DNA of 64,000 nt from an uncultured Collinsella sp. (GTDB lineage: Bacteria; Actinomycetota; Coriobacteriia; Coriobacteriales; Coriobacteriaceae): the NCBI GenBank assembly GCA_959028445.1, contig CAUFRY010000002.1, forward strand, positions 1-64,000, in the 5' to 3' direction. Both the position numbers and the translations under genes were made by a program. Under the pieces are notes generated by a model. That model had not been told where the DNA came from, ran no database searches, and saw nothing but the letters and a program-made list of their open reading frames with translations. Shown one piece after another: positions 43,292 through 53,436 of this stretch; positions within the stretch are counted from its first letter, which is position 1; each line of letters begins with the position of its first letter.

Positions 43292-44581
43292 CTAGCAGAT
43301 GCAGCCGTCGGCAAGCGTCTGTTTACCGCCGACAAATACATCGGTGGCACGACCGGTGAGCGTGCGGCCGGCAAAACCGGAGTTCTCGGCGCGCGACTCG
43401 TAACCGTCCTCGCCAACCGTCCAGGTTGCGGAGGGGTCGAACACGGTCAGGTCGGCAACGGATCCCGCCTTGACCTGAACCTGGTCGAGGCCCAGGATCT
43501 CACGCGGCTTGATGGCCATGAGCTCGACCATACGGCCCATGCTCATCTTGCCCGTGTTGACCAGCTCGGTGAGCACGAGCGACAGCGAGGTCTCGAGACC
43601 GATCATGCCAAAGGGCGCAAGCTCGAACTCGCGGGCCTTCTCCCACGGGGTGTGGGGAGCGTGATCGGTGACGATAACGTCGACGGTGCCGTCGATGACG
43701 CCCTGACGGATGGCCTCGGCGTCCTCGTCGGTGCGCAGCGGCGGATTGACCTTGAGCGAGGTGTTGTAGGTCTCGTCCAGGTCGTTCTCGGTCAGGAACA
43801 TGTGATGCGGGGTGGCCTCGCAGGTAACCTGAACGCCAGCGGCCTTACCGGCACGCACGATCTCCAGGCCATGGGCGGTGGAGATGTGCTGGATGTGCAG
43901 CTTGGCACCGGTCAGCTTGGCGATCTCGATGTCGCGGGCGATCTGGAGCTCCTCGCCGGCAGCCGGCCAGCCCTCGAGGGCCAGACGGGTCGAGACCTTG
44001 CCCTCGTTGATCTGGCCGTGGCCGACCAAGTCCTCGTCCTGGCAGTGGCTCATAAAGACCTTGCCGAACATCTTGCCGTAGTCCATGCAACGACGGAGCA
44101 TGCCCGCGCCCTGCACGCCGCGACCGTCGTCGGTGAAGGCGACGGCGCCGTGGGCGACCATATCGCCCATCTCGGACATGGCCTCGCCCTTAAGACCGCG
44201 GGTCATGGCGCCCGACGGATAGACGCGGCAGTGACCGACCTCGGCAGCGCGGGACTTGACGAACTCCACGACGGTGCCGTTATCGGTGACGGGATCGGTG
44301 TTGGGCATGGCGCACACGCCGGTAAAGCCGCCCTTGGCAGCTGCGCGGGTGCCGCTCTCGATGTCCTCTTTGACCTCATAGCCGGGCTCGCGAAGGTGGA
44401 CGTGCATATCCACCAGGCCAGGGACGAGGTACTTGCCGGAAAGGTCGCGGACCTCGGCTCCCTCGACGGCGAGATTCTCGCCGACCTCGGCGATCTTGTC
44501 GCCGTCAATCAGGACGTCAACGACACCGTCGAGCTCGACGGACGGGTCGACGACGTGGGCATTCTTAAGAAGCAAGGCCAT
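43292..44581 (-). CDS. pyrC: Dihydroorotase
   Basis: The 429-residue class I dihydroorotase has the metal motif DMHVHLREPGYEVKEDIESG (HxH), the histidine region HIQHISTAHGLEIVR and DHAPH. ATG 44581 with GGAGGTG upstream matches the family start MALLLKNAHVVDP. It overlaps the pyrB 3' end by 17 bp. Confidence 0.95.
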   Translation of the reverse strand: MALLLKNAHVVDPSVELDGVVDVLIDGDKIAEVGENLAVEGAEVRDLSGKYLVPGLVDMHVHLREPGYEVKEDIESGTRAAAKGGFTGVCAMPNTDPVTDNGTVVEFVKSRAAEVGHCRVYPSGAMTRGLKGEAMSEMGDMVAHGAVAFTDDGRGVQGAGMLRRCMDYGKMFGKVFMSHCQDEDLVGHGQINEGKVSTRLALEGWPAAGEELQIARDIEIAKLTGAKLHIQHISTAHGLEIVRAGKAAGVQVTCEATPHHMFLTENDLDETYNTSLKVNPPLRTDEDAEAIRQGVIDGTVDVIVTDHAPHTPWEKAREFELAPFGMIGLETSLSLVLTELVNTGKMSMGRMVELMAIKPREILGLDQVQVKAGSVADLTVFDPSATWTVGEDGYESRAENSGFAGRTLTGRATDVFVGGKQTLADGCIC

Positions 44582-45509
44582 TATCGGCACCTCCAAGCAG
44601 CAGATACAGGATAGCCATACGCACGCAGATACCGGCGTAGACCTGCTCCAGGATGACGGAGCGTTGCGGGTGGTCGGCCATATAGGAGTCGAACTCGACA
44701 CCGCGGTTGATGGGGCCCGGGTGGCAGATAATCGCGTCGGGCTTCATGAGCTTCTCGCGGTCCTTGGTCAGACCGAAGAGCTTGTGGTACTCACGAATGG
44801 TCGGGAACGGGGCACCCTCGAGACGCTCCTGCTGCACGCGCAGCATGTAGACGACGTCCAGCTCGGGCAGGACGGAATCGAGGTCGCTCGTCACGTGGTC
44901 GCAGCCCAGGACCTCGGGCGCCGGCGGCAGCAGCGTGCCGGGGGCGACGGCGTAGGTCTCGCAGCCCATGATCTTAAGGGCGGGGATCAGCGAGCCGCAG
45001 ACGCGGGAGTGCGCGATATCGCCGACGACGGCGACCTTCAGACCGTGGAAGTCACCCTTGTGCTCCCAGATGGTGTACAGGTCGAGCAGGGCCTGCGTGG
45101 GATGGTTGTGCTTGCCGTCACCGGCGCAGATGACGCTCGCGGGCGAGTTCTGCGTGACGATGTAGGGAGCACCGGCGTGCTTATCGCGCACGACGATGCA
45201 GTCGATCTTGTAGGCGTTGAGGGTCTCGACGGTGTCGACGAGGCTCTCGCCCTTGACCGTGGAGGTCGAGGAGCCGCCAAAGTTGAGGCTGTCGGCCGAA
45301 AGACGCTTCTCGGCGAGCTCGAAGGAGCTGCGGGTGCGCGTCGAGGGCTCGTTGAACATGTTGACGATGGTCTTGCCCTTGAGCGTGGGGACCTTCTTGA
45401 TGGCACGCTCGTTGACCTCAGAGAACGCCTTGGCGGTCTCGAGGATGAGCTTGATGTCCTCTTCGGAGTACTCGGTAATGTCGATCAGGTGCTTATGGTT
45501 GAACGCCAC
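44565..45509 (-). CDS. pyrB: Aspartate carbamoyltransferase catalytic subunit
   Basis: The 314-residue enzyme joins carbamoyl phosphate and aspartate. The carbamoyl-phosphate motif FNEPSTRTRSSFELAEKRL is intact and HPTQALLDLYTI follows. GTG 45509 is preferred to GTG 45521 because GGGAGG lies about 11 nt upstream of the former and touches the latter. No pyrI regulatory subunit gene follows, as in Gram-positive operons. It is the second gene of the pyr operon. Confidence 0.95.
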   Translation of the reverse strand: MAFNHKHLIDITEYSEEDIKLILETAKAFSEVNERAIKKVPTLKGKTIVNMFNEPSTRTRSSFELAEKRLSADSLNFGGSSTSTVKGESLVDTVETLNAYKIDCIVVRDKHAGAPYIVTQNSPASVICAGDGKHNHPTQALLDLYTIWEHKGDFHGLKVAVVGDIAHSRVCGSLIPALKIMGCETYAVAPGTLLPPAPEVLGCDHVTSDLDSVLPELDVVYMLRVQQERLEGAPFPTIREYHKLFGLTKDREKLMKPDAIICHPGPINRGVEFDSYMADHPQRSVILEQVYAGICVRMAILYLLLGGADNGLAS

Positions 45510-45513
45510 GGTA

Positions 45514-46098
45514 CTACTCACCTCCCAGCGGCGCGGAGCCCACGTGGGAACCCGGCGCGACGTCGTTAATCTCGACAGCGGTGTGGCCGTCGACTTCCTT
45601 CATATATAGGTGCACGTTCTCCTCATGCGACGAGGGAACGTTCTTGCCGACAAAGTCCGGCGAGATGGGGAGCTCGCGGTGGCCGCGGTCAACGAGGACT
45701 GCCAGCTCAATGCGGCTCGGACGGCCCAGGTCCATGACGGCGTCTAGAGCGGCGCGGATGGTACGACCCGTGTACAGGATGTCGTCCACCAAAACGACGC
45801 GTTTGCCATCGACGCTGAAGGGAATGTTGGTGGCGTGGATCGCGGGAGCGAAATTGGTGGCGTAGTCATCGCGGTAGAAGCTGATATCGAGGCTGCCGAG
45901 CGGAACGTCGACGCCCTCGATCTCCTTGATCTCCTCGGCGAGCTTCTTTGCCAGAAGGTCGCCGCGCGTGACGATGCCGACCAGAGCGAGGTCTTCACAG
46001 CCCTCGTTGCGCTCGAGAATCTCGTGCGCGATGCGGGTCATCGCTCGATTGACGGCGGTCTCGTCCATGATGACCGCCTTGGGGGAAGTCGTGCCCAT
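45514..46098 (-). CDS. pyrR: Bifunctional pyr regulator/uracil phosphoribosyltransferase PyrR
   Basis: PyrR binds pyr mRNA in response to UMP/UTP and has weak UPRTase activity. The 194-residue protein has the PRPP motif VVLVDDILYTGRTIRAALDA and the PyrR-specific DISFYRDDY. GGAAGGAG lies upstream of ATG 46098. It is the first structural gene after the leader at 46138-46227, which it may control. Confidence 0.95.
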   Translation of the reverse strand: MGTTSPKAVIMDETAVNRAMTRIAHEILERNEGCEDLALVGIVTRGDLLAKKLAEEIKEIEGVDVPLGSLDISFYRDDYATNFAPAIHATNIPFSVDGKRVVLVDDILYTGRTIRAALDAVMDLGRPSRIELAVLVDRGHRELPISPDFVGKNVPSSHEENVHLYMKEVDGHTAVEINDVAPGSHVGSAPLGGE

Positions 46099-46137
46099 CG
46101 ATCTCCTTCCTCACATGTCTTGACTGCTGACACAGTC

Positions 46138-46227
46138 AAAAAAATAGATGCCCGACCGCTTAAAGCGGACCAGACACCCACAGGAAGGGCTGCTCTTTGG
46201 CAGCTATGTAATTCCATGTGGGCATCT
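46138..46227 (-). promoter_or_regulatory. pyr operon attenuator-like leader
   Basis: On the coding strand AGATGCCC (46220-46227) pairs with GGGCATCT (46146-46153), followed by ATTTTTTT at 46138-46145: a long-range terminator ahead of pyrR. Inside lie GCTGC/GCAGC and CCGCTT/AAGCGG hairpins. The 5' arm contains the start codon of a 21-codon leader ORF, so translation would open the stem. Whether PyrR or ribosome movement controls it is not known. Confidence 0.6.
46160..46225 (-). CDS. Putative pyr leader peptide (21 residues)
   Basis: The ORF encodes MPTWNYIAAKEQPFLWVSGP plus Leu, with AAAGGGG about 6 nt upstream of its ATG. Its stop codon lies in the CCGCTTTAAGCGG hairpin, just before the terminator U-tract. 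The layout resembles the PyrL leader of enterobacterial pyrBI, where coupling of translation and transcription senses UTP. No homologue is known to me, and translation is unproven. Confidence 0.45.
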   Translation of the reverse strand: MPTWNYIAAKEQPFLWVSGPL

Positions 46228-46549
46228 CGTACCCCTTTAATGGTCAAGGAATAGTGTAGCCAACCTCGAGCTTAATTGCGAGCATAAATACAGAGCAATC
46301 CGTAAACGGAGCCCAATGCTCAATAAACCTATATATATTTGTGGGACGAGCTTGAAAACGCACGCACGAGCTGGCATAATCCCCTCTGCTGCACGCAAAT
46401 CGGATCTACGTCCAGGGCCGTGGCGTGAGCACTATCGCCAAAAGAGGAATATCTCTGTGTAGATTACGCACAGGGAGCTGCTTCTGTGCTATAGTTCAGG
46501 CTTGTTTGTTAACGCGACATGTTCGTTTGTCGCCCAAGGAGGGTCAGTT

Positions 46550-46738
46550 ATGTCCAAAGTTTGCGAAGTTTGCGGTAAGCACCCCGTTGCCGGTCGCTCC
46601 ATCAGCCACTCTCACCGCGTCACCAACCGTAAGTTCCGCCCCAACATCCAGCGCGTCTACGTCGTCGTCGATGGTCACCGTCGCAAGATGAACGTTTGCT
46701 CCACCTGCCTCAAGTCCGGCAAGGTTGCGCGCTCCTAA
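46550..46738 (+). CDS. rpmB: Ribosomal protein bL28
   Basis: The 62-residue product starts MSKVCEVCGKHPVAGRSISH and ends with CSTCLKSGKVARS; the two CxxC pairs form the zinc ribbon of the C+ form of L28. AAGGAGG lies upstream of ATG 46550. A TATAGT about 60 bp upstream is a possible -10. It is a plus-strand single-gene unit ended by a strong terminator. The roughly 290-bp gap between the pyr leader and rpmB holds no other gene that I can support. Confidence 0.97.
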   Translation: MSKVCEVCGKHPVAGRSISHSHRVTNRKFRPNIQRVYVVVDGHRRKMNVCSTCLKSGKVARS

Positions 46739-46810
46739 ATAAGGTCTTACCAACAAGTACCTCGGACTCTCCGGGTCAAAGACCTCGCGTTCATATAGAA
46801 CTTACCAAAG

Positions 46811-46839
46811 GCGCCCTCCCCTACGGAGGGCGCTTTTTT
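46811..46839 (+). terminator. rpmB terminator
   Basis: GCGCCCTCC-CCTAC-GGAGGGCGC followed by six T; a classic intrinsic terminator. It ends 5 bp before the left inverted repeat of the transposase element. Confidence 0.92.
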
Positions 46840-46844
46840 GCACT

Positions 46845-47878
46845 CATTGGGGACAGACTTACATGAGTGTTTTCACGCATTGGGGACAGACGTAACGCAT
46901 GCCAGCAGCGGTTCGGCCCCTGCCTCACGCCGCCTCGTTCCAGCCCGCGGTGGCCTTGGTTACGCTTGTAGCGCCGATGCCGGTGATACGGGCAATTTGC
47001 TTGACCGTGAGATGCGCCCGCCTGAGCCTCAGCAGACAGGCATCGCGATCGGGGCGTGGCAGGGCCTTGAGCAGCGCAGGATCTATGCTCGGCAGAACTT
47101 CGCGCGCAACGGAAAGGGCCTCCTCATCGGGGATCCGCCGGCGTGGAAGAACCTCCACTGACCAGATGCGCCCGGCAACTTCCTCGAGATGCTCGCAATA
47201 GCAACGGGAGCCTCCGACAATATCGAGCATAGGGGCCGCATCACAGATGTCAAAGGGATCATAGCCCAGCTGATATGCCTTGTAGCTTGACCAGCGGTAC
47301 GCCTCGAGCGAGTCGAGCGCACCTTTCACGGGATTGAGATGGATATAATCGAGCAGCTGTACCGCCTGCGTGTCCGACTCAACCGCGACCCGTGAATAGC
47401 GATTGTCAAACAGATGGCCTGTTCTCCCCGTTTTCCCATTGAAATACTTGGCATACGCCGTCAGCGCACACTGCATTGCCTTTGAAAGGTTGTCAAATGG
47501 GTCATCAACCATCAAATGGAAGTGATTGTCCATAAGGCACCAAGCCAACACCGCCACTTCATGGCGCGCAAACCTGTCCGAGATATCCGATAAGAAACGA
47601 TAACGGTCGGAGTCATCTTCAAAAATAATCTGTTTGGAGTTGCCGCGGTCAAAGACGTGGTAACAGCCGGTGATCGAAACGGGGCGGGCGCATCGGGGCA
47701 TAATCTCTCCTTTCAAAACTGTTCAGGCAACACCTAAAAGGAGAGAAGCAACGCGAAATGCTGAGCCTGCAACCTATTTATATCCAATAAGCGGCAATAA
47801 CAGGCCCAGAACGGCAAAATGGCAAAACGATGTCTGTCCCAAATGAGTGAAAGCACTCATGTAAGCCTGTCCCCAACG
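46845..47878 (-). mobile_element. REP-associated tyrosine transposase element with 47-bp inverted ends
   Basis: The ends at 46845-46891 and 47832-47878 (inverted) match at 42 of 47 positions. Each end contains two copies of a (A/G)TTGGGGACAG(A/G)C-like box flanking TTACATGAGTG. One transposase gene lies between. The ends resemble paired REP/BIME units. No clear target duplication is visible next to the repeats. The element sits between rpmB and adhE without breaking a recognised gene. Confidence 0.85.
46925..47701 (-). CDS. REP-associated tyrosine transposase (Y1_Tnp family)
   Basis: The 258-residue protein begins MPRCARPVSITGCYHVFDRG and has the HUH motif in WCLMDNHFHLMVDDP with the family tyrosine region ALTAYAKYFNGKTGRTGHLF and an IHLNPVKGAL motif. 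Such single-strand transposases nick and join REP hairpins. The C-terminal part (LTVKQIARITGIGATSVTKA) looks like a helix-turn-helix. ATG 47701 has AAAGGAGAG upstream. The gene seems intact. Confidence 0.9.
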   Translation of the reverse strand: MPRCARPVSITGCYHVFDRGNSKQIIFEDDSDRYRFLSDISDRFARHEVAVLAWCLMDNHFHLMVDDPFDNLSKAMQCALTAYAKYFNGKTGRTGHLFDNRYSRVAVESDTQAVQLLDYIHLNPVKGALDSLEAYRWSSYKAYQLGYDPFDICDAAPMLDIVGGSRCYCEHLEEVAGRIWSVEVLPRRRIPDEEALSVAREVLPSIDPALLKALPRPDRDACLLRLRRAHLTVKQIARITGIGATSVTKATAGWNEAA

Positions 47879-47911
47879 AGCGGGGCGGTGGAGCAGGCAA
47901 ATAGTTTTAGT

Positions 47912-47941
47912 TAAAACGTTTCAGTTTATTGAAGCGTTTTA
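47912..47941 (+). promoter_or_regulatory. Inverted repeat upstream of adhE
   Basis: TAAAACGTTTCA and TGAAGCGTTTTA, separated by six bases, form an imperfect 30-bp dyad (11 of 12 positions) about 95 bp upstream of the adhE start. Each half is itself a LacI-family-like site with a central CG. It does not match the Rex consensus usually found at adhE. It could be an operator or a leader hairpin. Confidence 0.5.
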
Positions 47942-48033
47942 GTGTGCCTTTTAAAGGAATCTTACCGTTCGCCGAATAATTTCTTGCTATCATGCAAGGC
48001 GTAGGGTAAATCTCCGATCGCAAGGAGACACAA

Positions 48034-50682
48034 ATGGTGAAAAAGTCACCGGAAAACACTACTCCCGCAATTGTGGACAACGTAGAGGCGCTTGAGGCTA
48101 AGCTCGCTCAGATGCGAGAGGCCCAGGCGCTTTTTGCTACGTACACGCAGGAGCAGGTCGACAAGATCTTCTATGAGGCCGCCATGGCCGCCAACAAGGC
48201 TCGTATCCCGTTGGCGAAGATGGCCATCGAGGAGACCGGCCGCGGCGTTCTTGAGGACAAGGTCATCAAGAACCACTACGCCGCAGAGTACATCTACAAC
48301 GCTTACAAGAACACCAAGACCTGTGGTGTCCTGGAGCGCGACGAGGCTTACGGCATCACCAAGATCGCCGAGCCCATCGGCATCGTGGGCGCCGTCATCC
48401 CGACGACCAACCCCACCTCCACCGCAATCTTCAAGACGCTGATCAGCCTGAAGACCCGCAATGCCATCATCATCTCCCCGCACCCGGCTGCCGCCAAGTG
48501 CACCATCGCCGCTGCCAAGCTCGTGCTTGACGCCGCCGTCAAGGCCGGCGCCCCCGAGGGCATCATCGGCTGGGTCGATGTCCCCTCCATCGAGCTGACC
48601 AACATGGTCATGCGCGACGTCGACATCATCCTCGCCACCGGTGGCCCGGGCATGGTCAAGGCCGCCTACTCCTCGGGCAAGCCCGCCCTGGGCGTTGGCG
48701 CCGGTAACACCCCGGTCGTCATCGACGACACCGCCGACGTTCTGCTCGCAGTCAACTCCATCATCCACTCCAAGACCTTCGACAACGGCATGATCTGCGC
48801 TTCCGAGCAGTCCGTGACCGTCATCGACACCATCTACGACCAGGTCAAGGCCGAGTTCCAGAAGCGCGGCTGCTACTTCGTCAAGCAGGGTGCCGAGATG
48901 GAGGCCCTGCGTGCCGCCATGTTCAAGAACGGCGCCCTCGATCACCGCATCCCCGGCATGGCTGCCGCCAAGATCGCCGAGCTCGCCGGCATCGAGGTTC
49001 CCGCCAAGACTAAGATCCTGATCGCCGAGGTCACCTCCACCGACCCCGCCAAGGAGGAGTTCTCCCACGAGAAGCTCTCCCCGGTCCTGGCCATGTACCA
49101 CGCCAAGGACTTCCAGGAGGCCGTCGACAAGGCCGAGCACCTGGTGCTCGCCGGTGGCCCGGGCCACACCGCCTCTCTGTACGTGCACCCCGCCCAGGCC
49201 GAGAAGATCAGCCTGTTCGAGCACGTCATGAAGGCCTGCCGTATCGTCATCAACACCCCGTCCTCGCACGGTGGCATCGGTGACCTGTACAACTTTGGCA
49301 TGAAGCCGTCTCTGACCCTGGGCTGCGGCTCCTGGGGCGGCAACTCCGTCTCCGAGAACGTTGGGGTGAAGCACTTGATCAACGTTAAGACTGTGGCCGA
49401 GCGCCGTGAGAACATGCTGTGGTTCCGCGCTCCCGAGAAGGTCTACTTCAAGAAGGGTTCCACGCCCGTCGCCCTCGACGAGCTGGGCAACGTCATGGGC
49501 AAGAAGCGCGCCTTCATCGTTACCGACCAGTTCCTCTTCAAGAATGGCAACACCCGCGCCATCGAGGCCAAGCTCGACGAGATGGGCATCGCCCACGACT
49601 GCTTCTACGACGTCGAGCCCGATCCGTCGCTGCAGTGCGCACGTCGCGGCGCCAAGCAGATGGCTCTCTTTGAGCCGGACGTCATCATCGCCGTCGGCGG
49701 TGGCTCCGCTATGGACGCCGGCAAGATCATGTGGATGATGTACGAGCACCCCGAGTGCAAGTTTGAGGACATGGCCATGGACTTCATGGACATCCGCAAG
49801 CGTATCTTCACCTTCCCCGAGATGGGCAAGAAGGCCTACTTCGTCGCCGTCCCGACCTCCTCGGGTACCGGCTCCGAGTGCACGCCGTTCGCCATCATCA
49901 CCGACAAGGAGACCGGCATCAAGTGGCCGCTCGCCGACTACGCGCTGCTCCCCAACATGGCTATCGTCGACGCCGACAACTGCATGACCGCCCCGCGCGG
50001 CCTGACCGCTGCCTCCGGCATCGACGTCATGACCCACGCCATCGAGTCCTACGTCTCCATCATGGCTTCCGACTACACCAAGGGCCTCTCCGAGCGCGCT
50101 GCCAAGCTCGTCTTTGAGAACCTGCCCTCCAGCTTCACGAACGGCGCCAAGGACCCGCACGCCCGCGAGGAGATGCACAACGCCTCCTGCATGGCCGGTA
50201 TGGCCTTCGCCAACGCCTTCCTGGGCCTCAACCACTCCATGGCTCACAAGCTCGGCGCTTTCCATCACCTGCCCCACGGCATCGCTAACGCCGTCATCCT
50301 GACCCGCGTCATGCGCTACAACGCCGCCGAGGCTCCCGTCAAGATGGGTACCTTCTCCCAGTATCCTTACCCCAACGCGCTGCACAACTACGCCGAGATG
50401 GCCAAGTACTGCGGCATCGAGGGCAAGGACGACAAGGAGGTCTTCGAGAACTTCATCACGAAGCTCGAGGAGCTCAAGGACTTCATCGGTGTCAAGAAGA
50501 CCATCGCCGACTACGGTGTTGACGAGCAGTACTTCCTCGACACCCTCGACGAGATGACCGAGCAGGCATTCAACGACCAGTGCACCGGCGCTAACCCGCG
50601 CTACCCGCTCATGAGCGAGATCAAGGAGCTCTACCTGGACGCCTACTACGGCCGCGAGCCCCAGGACTACGCCGTCTGCTAG
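48034..50682 (+). CDS. adhE: Bifunctional acetaldehyde-CoA/alcohol dehydrogenase AdhE
   Basis: AdhE reduces acetyl-CoA to ethanol in two NADH-linked steps and forms helical spirosomes. The 882-residue protein has an N-terminal aldehyde dehydrogenase domain (catalytic Cys in DNGMICASEQSV) and a C-terminal iron alcohol dehydrogenase domain (GGGSAMDAGK; metal histidines in GLNHSMAHKLGAFHHLPHGI). AAGGAG precedes ATG. Codons are strongly biased to C-ending forms, indicating very high expression. It fits a fermentative gut anaerobe. The promoter region carries a dyad at 47912-47941. Confidence 0.97.
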   Translation: MVKKSPENTTPAIVDNVEALEAKLAQMREAQALFATYTQEQVDKIFYEAAMAANKARIPLAKMAIEETGRGVLEDKVIKNHYAAEYIYNAYKNTKTCGVLERDEAYGITKIAEPIGIVGAVIPTTNPTSTAIFKTLISLKTRNAIIISPHPAAAKCTIAAAKLVLDAAVKAGAPEGIIGWVDVPSIELTNMVMRDVDIILATGGPGMVKAAYSSGKPALGVGAGNTPVVIDDTADVLLAVNSIIHSKTFDNGMICASEQSVTVIDTIYDQVKAEFQKRGCYFVKQGAEMEALRAAMFKNGALDHRIPGMAAAKIAELAGIEVPAKTKILIAEVTSTDPAKEEFSHEKLSPVLAMYHAKDFQEAVDKAEHLVLAGGPGHTASLYVHPAQAEKISLFEHVMKACRIVINTPSSHGGIGDLYNFGMKPSLTLGCGSWGGNSVSENVGVKHLINVKTVAERRENMLWFRAPEKVYFKKGSTPVALDELGNVMGKKRAFIVTDQFLFKNGNTRAIEAKLDEMGIAHDCFYDVEPDPSLQCARRGAKQMALFEPDVIIAVGGGSAMDAGKIMWMMYEHPECKFEDMAMDFMDIRKRIFTFPEMGKKAYFVAVPTSSGTGSECTPFAIITDKETGIKWPLADYALLPNMAIVDADNCMTAPRGLTAASGIDVMTHAIESYVSIMASDYTKGLSERAAKLVFENLPSSFTNGAKDPHAREEMHNASCMAGMAFANAFLGLNHSMAHKLGAFHHLPHGIANAVILTRVMRYNAAEAPVKMGTFSQYPYPNALHNYAEMAKYCGIEGKDDKEVFENFITKLEELKDFIGVKKTIADYGVDEQYFLDTLDEMTEQAFNDQCTGANPRYPLMSEIKELYLDAYYGREPQDYAVC

Positions 50683-50702
50683 TTTTTAGCACGGTTTTTT
50701 GC

Positions 50703-50737
50703 GGCGGGGGTGCACGGGTGTTTCACACACCCCCGCC
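50703..50737 (+). terminator. GC hairpin between adhE and the next gene
   Basis: GGCGGGGGTG and CACCCCCGCC form a 10-bp stem with a 15-nt loop after adhE. A T-rich stretch precedes it, but no T-run follows. It may protect the mRNA 3' end or give partial termination before the downstream phosphotransferase gene. Confidence 0.45.
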
Positions 50738-50771
50738 GTCGCTTCTATCGCATCGTTGAAAGGATGCAACC

Positions 50772-51536
50772 ATGCTGCTACCCGATTCCAAGACCGAGCT
50801 CGTCCGCCGTGGCAACAAGGTCGTTTACGACCTGGGCGACAAGATCGTCAAGGTCTTTAACGAGACCAAGCCTGTCTCCGACGTGTTCAACGAGGCTTTG
50901 AATCTTGCCCGCATCAATGAGTGCGGCATCCGCAGCCCCAAGGCTCTCGAGGTTTCCCAGCTCGAGAACGCCAACGGCTGGGCGCTCGTGACCGAGAAGG
51001 TTCCGGGCACCACCCTTGCCGAGAAGATGACTGCCGAGCCCCAGCGCTTTGGTGAGTACCTCGAGATGTTCGTCGACCTCCAGATCGAGATCCACGGCTA
51101 CACCTCCCCGCTGCTCAACCGTCAGCGCGACAAGTTCGCCCGCATGATCGACAGCCTTGATCAGCTCAATGCCACCACGCGCTACAACCTTCAGGAGCGT
51201 CTGGACGGCATGACCAAGGAGTTCAAGGTCTGCCACGGCGACTTCAACCCCTCCAACGTCATCGTCGGCGACGACGGCCAGCTCTATGTGTGCGACTGGG
51301 CACACGCCACCCAGGGCTCCCCTGCTGCCGACGTTGCCACCACCTACCTGCTCTTTGCCCTCAACAGCAAGGACCAGGCCGAGGCCTACCTGGAGCTCTA
51401 CTGCGACCGTGCCGACATGCCCATGCAGGTCGTGCGTCAGTGGACGAGCATCGTCGCCGCTTCCGAGCTCGCTCGTAAGCGCAACGTGAACGATGAGTTC
51501 CTGAAGAACTGGATCGACGTCGTCGATTATCAGTAA
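50772..51536 (+). CDS. Aminoglycoside phosphotransferase-fold kinase of unknown substrate
   Basis: The 254-residue protein has an APH/choline-kinase fold: a lysine-containing N-lobe (DKIVKVFNE), the catalytic loop CHGDFNPSNVIV (HxDxxxxN) and the metal-binding CDWAHATQG. Family members of this size phosphorylate small molecules or sugars; no antibiotic-resistance role is implied by context. GAAAGGA precedes ATG 50772. It follows adhE by 90 bp, shares its codon bias and may be co-transcribed. It ends with a good terminator. Confidence 0.8.
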   Translation: MLLPDSKTELVRRGNKVVYDLGDKIVKVFNETKPVSDVFNEALNLARINECGIRSPKALEVSQLENANGWALVTEKVPGTTLAEKMTAEPQRFGEYLEMFVDLQIEIHGYTSPLLNRQRDKFARMIDSLDQLNATTRYNLQERLDGMTKEFKVCHGDFNPSNVIVGDDGQLYVCDWAHATQGSPAADVATTYLLFALNSKDQAEAYLELYCDRADMPMQVVRQWTSIVAASELARKRNVNDEFLKNWIDVVDYQ

Positions 51537-51571
51537 TATCTGAGCGATTTATTTCGCATCGGAGGCATAAT

Positions 51572-51613
51572 GGAAAACCCCGCAGCTCGCATGGGCTGTG
51601 GGGTTTTCCTTTT
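51572..51613 (+). terminator. Terminator of the phosphotransferase gene
   Basis: GGAAAACCCCGCAGC and the complementary GGCTGTGGGGTTTTCC form a long stem, followed by TTTT. Confidence 0.88.
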
Positions 51614-51640
51614 AGATATCGAGGATGCTACAAGATAATA

Positions 51641-51684
51641 GGACGGCCCCGCATCTCCCCGATTGGAGAAATGCGGGGCCGTCC
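51641..51684 (-). terminator. Terminator of the rpsB-to-proS operon
   Basis: GGACGGCCCCGCATTTCTCC and its complement form an almost perfect stem around a short loop, just past the proS stop. The T-run on the coding strand is broken (TATTATC). It faces the plus-strand terminator 30 bp away. Confidence 0.75.
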
Positions 51685-51714
51685 CACATATCGAACTACA
51701 AGCGAAATCGTCGA

Positions 51715-53436
<1,722 letters not shown>

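Noticed and set aside
46038..46247. 69-residue open frame in the pyr leader
   Set aside because: It overlaps pyrR out of frame and lacks a ribosome binding site; the 21-codon ORF in another frame has one.
48046..50385. 779-residue open frame antisense to adhE
   Set aside because: It is a shadow caused by the strong C-ending codon bias of adhE; its Val/Gly/Asp/His-rich composition has no recognisable domain and there is no ribosome binding site.
50772..51536. Antibiotic resistance aminoglycoside phosphotransferase
   Set aside because: Only the fold matches; the context next to adhE and native codon bias point to a core metabolic or housekeeping kinase.
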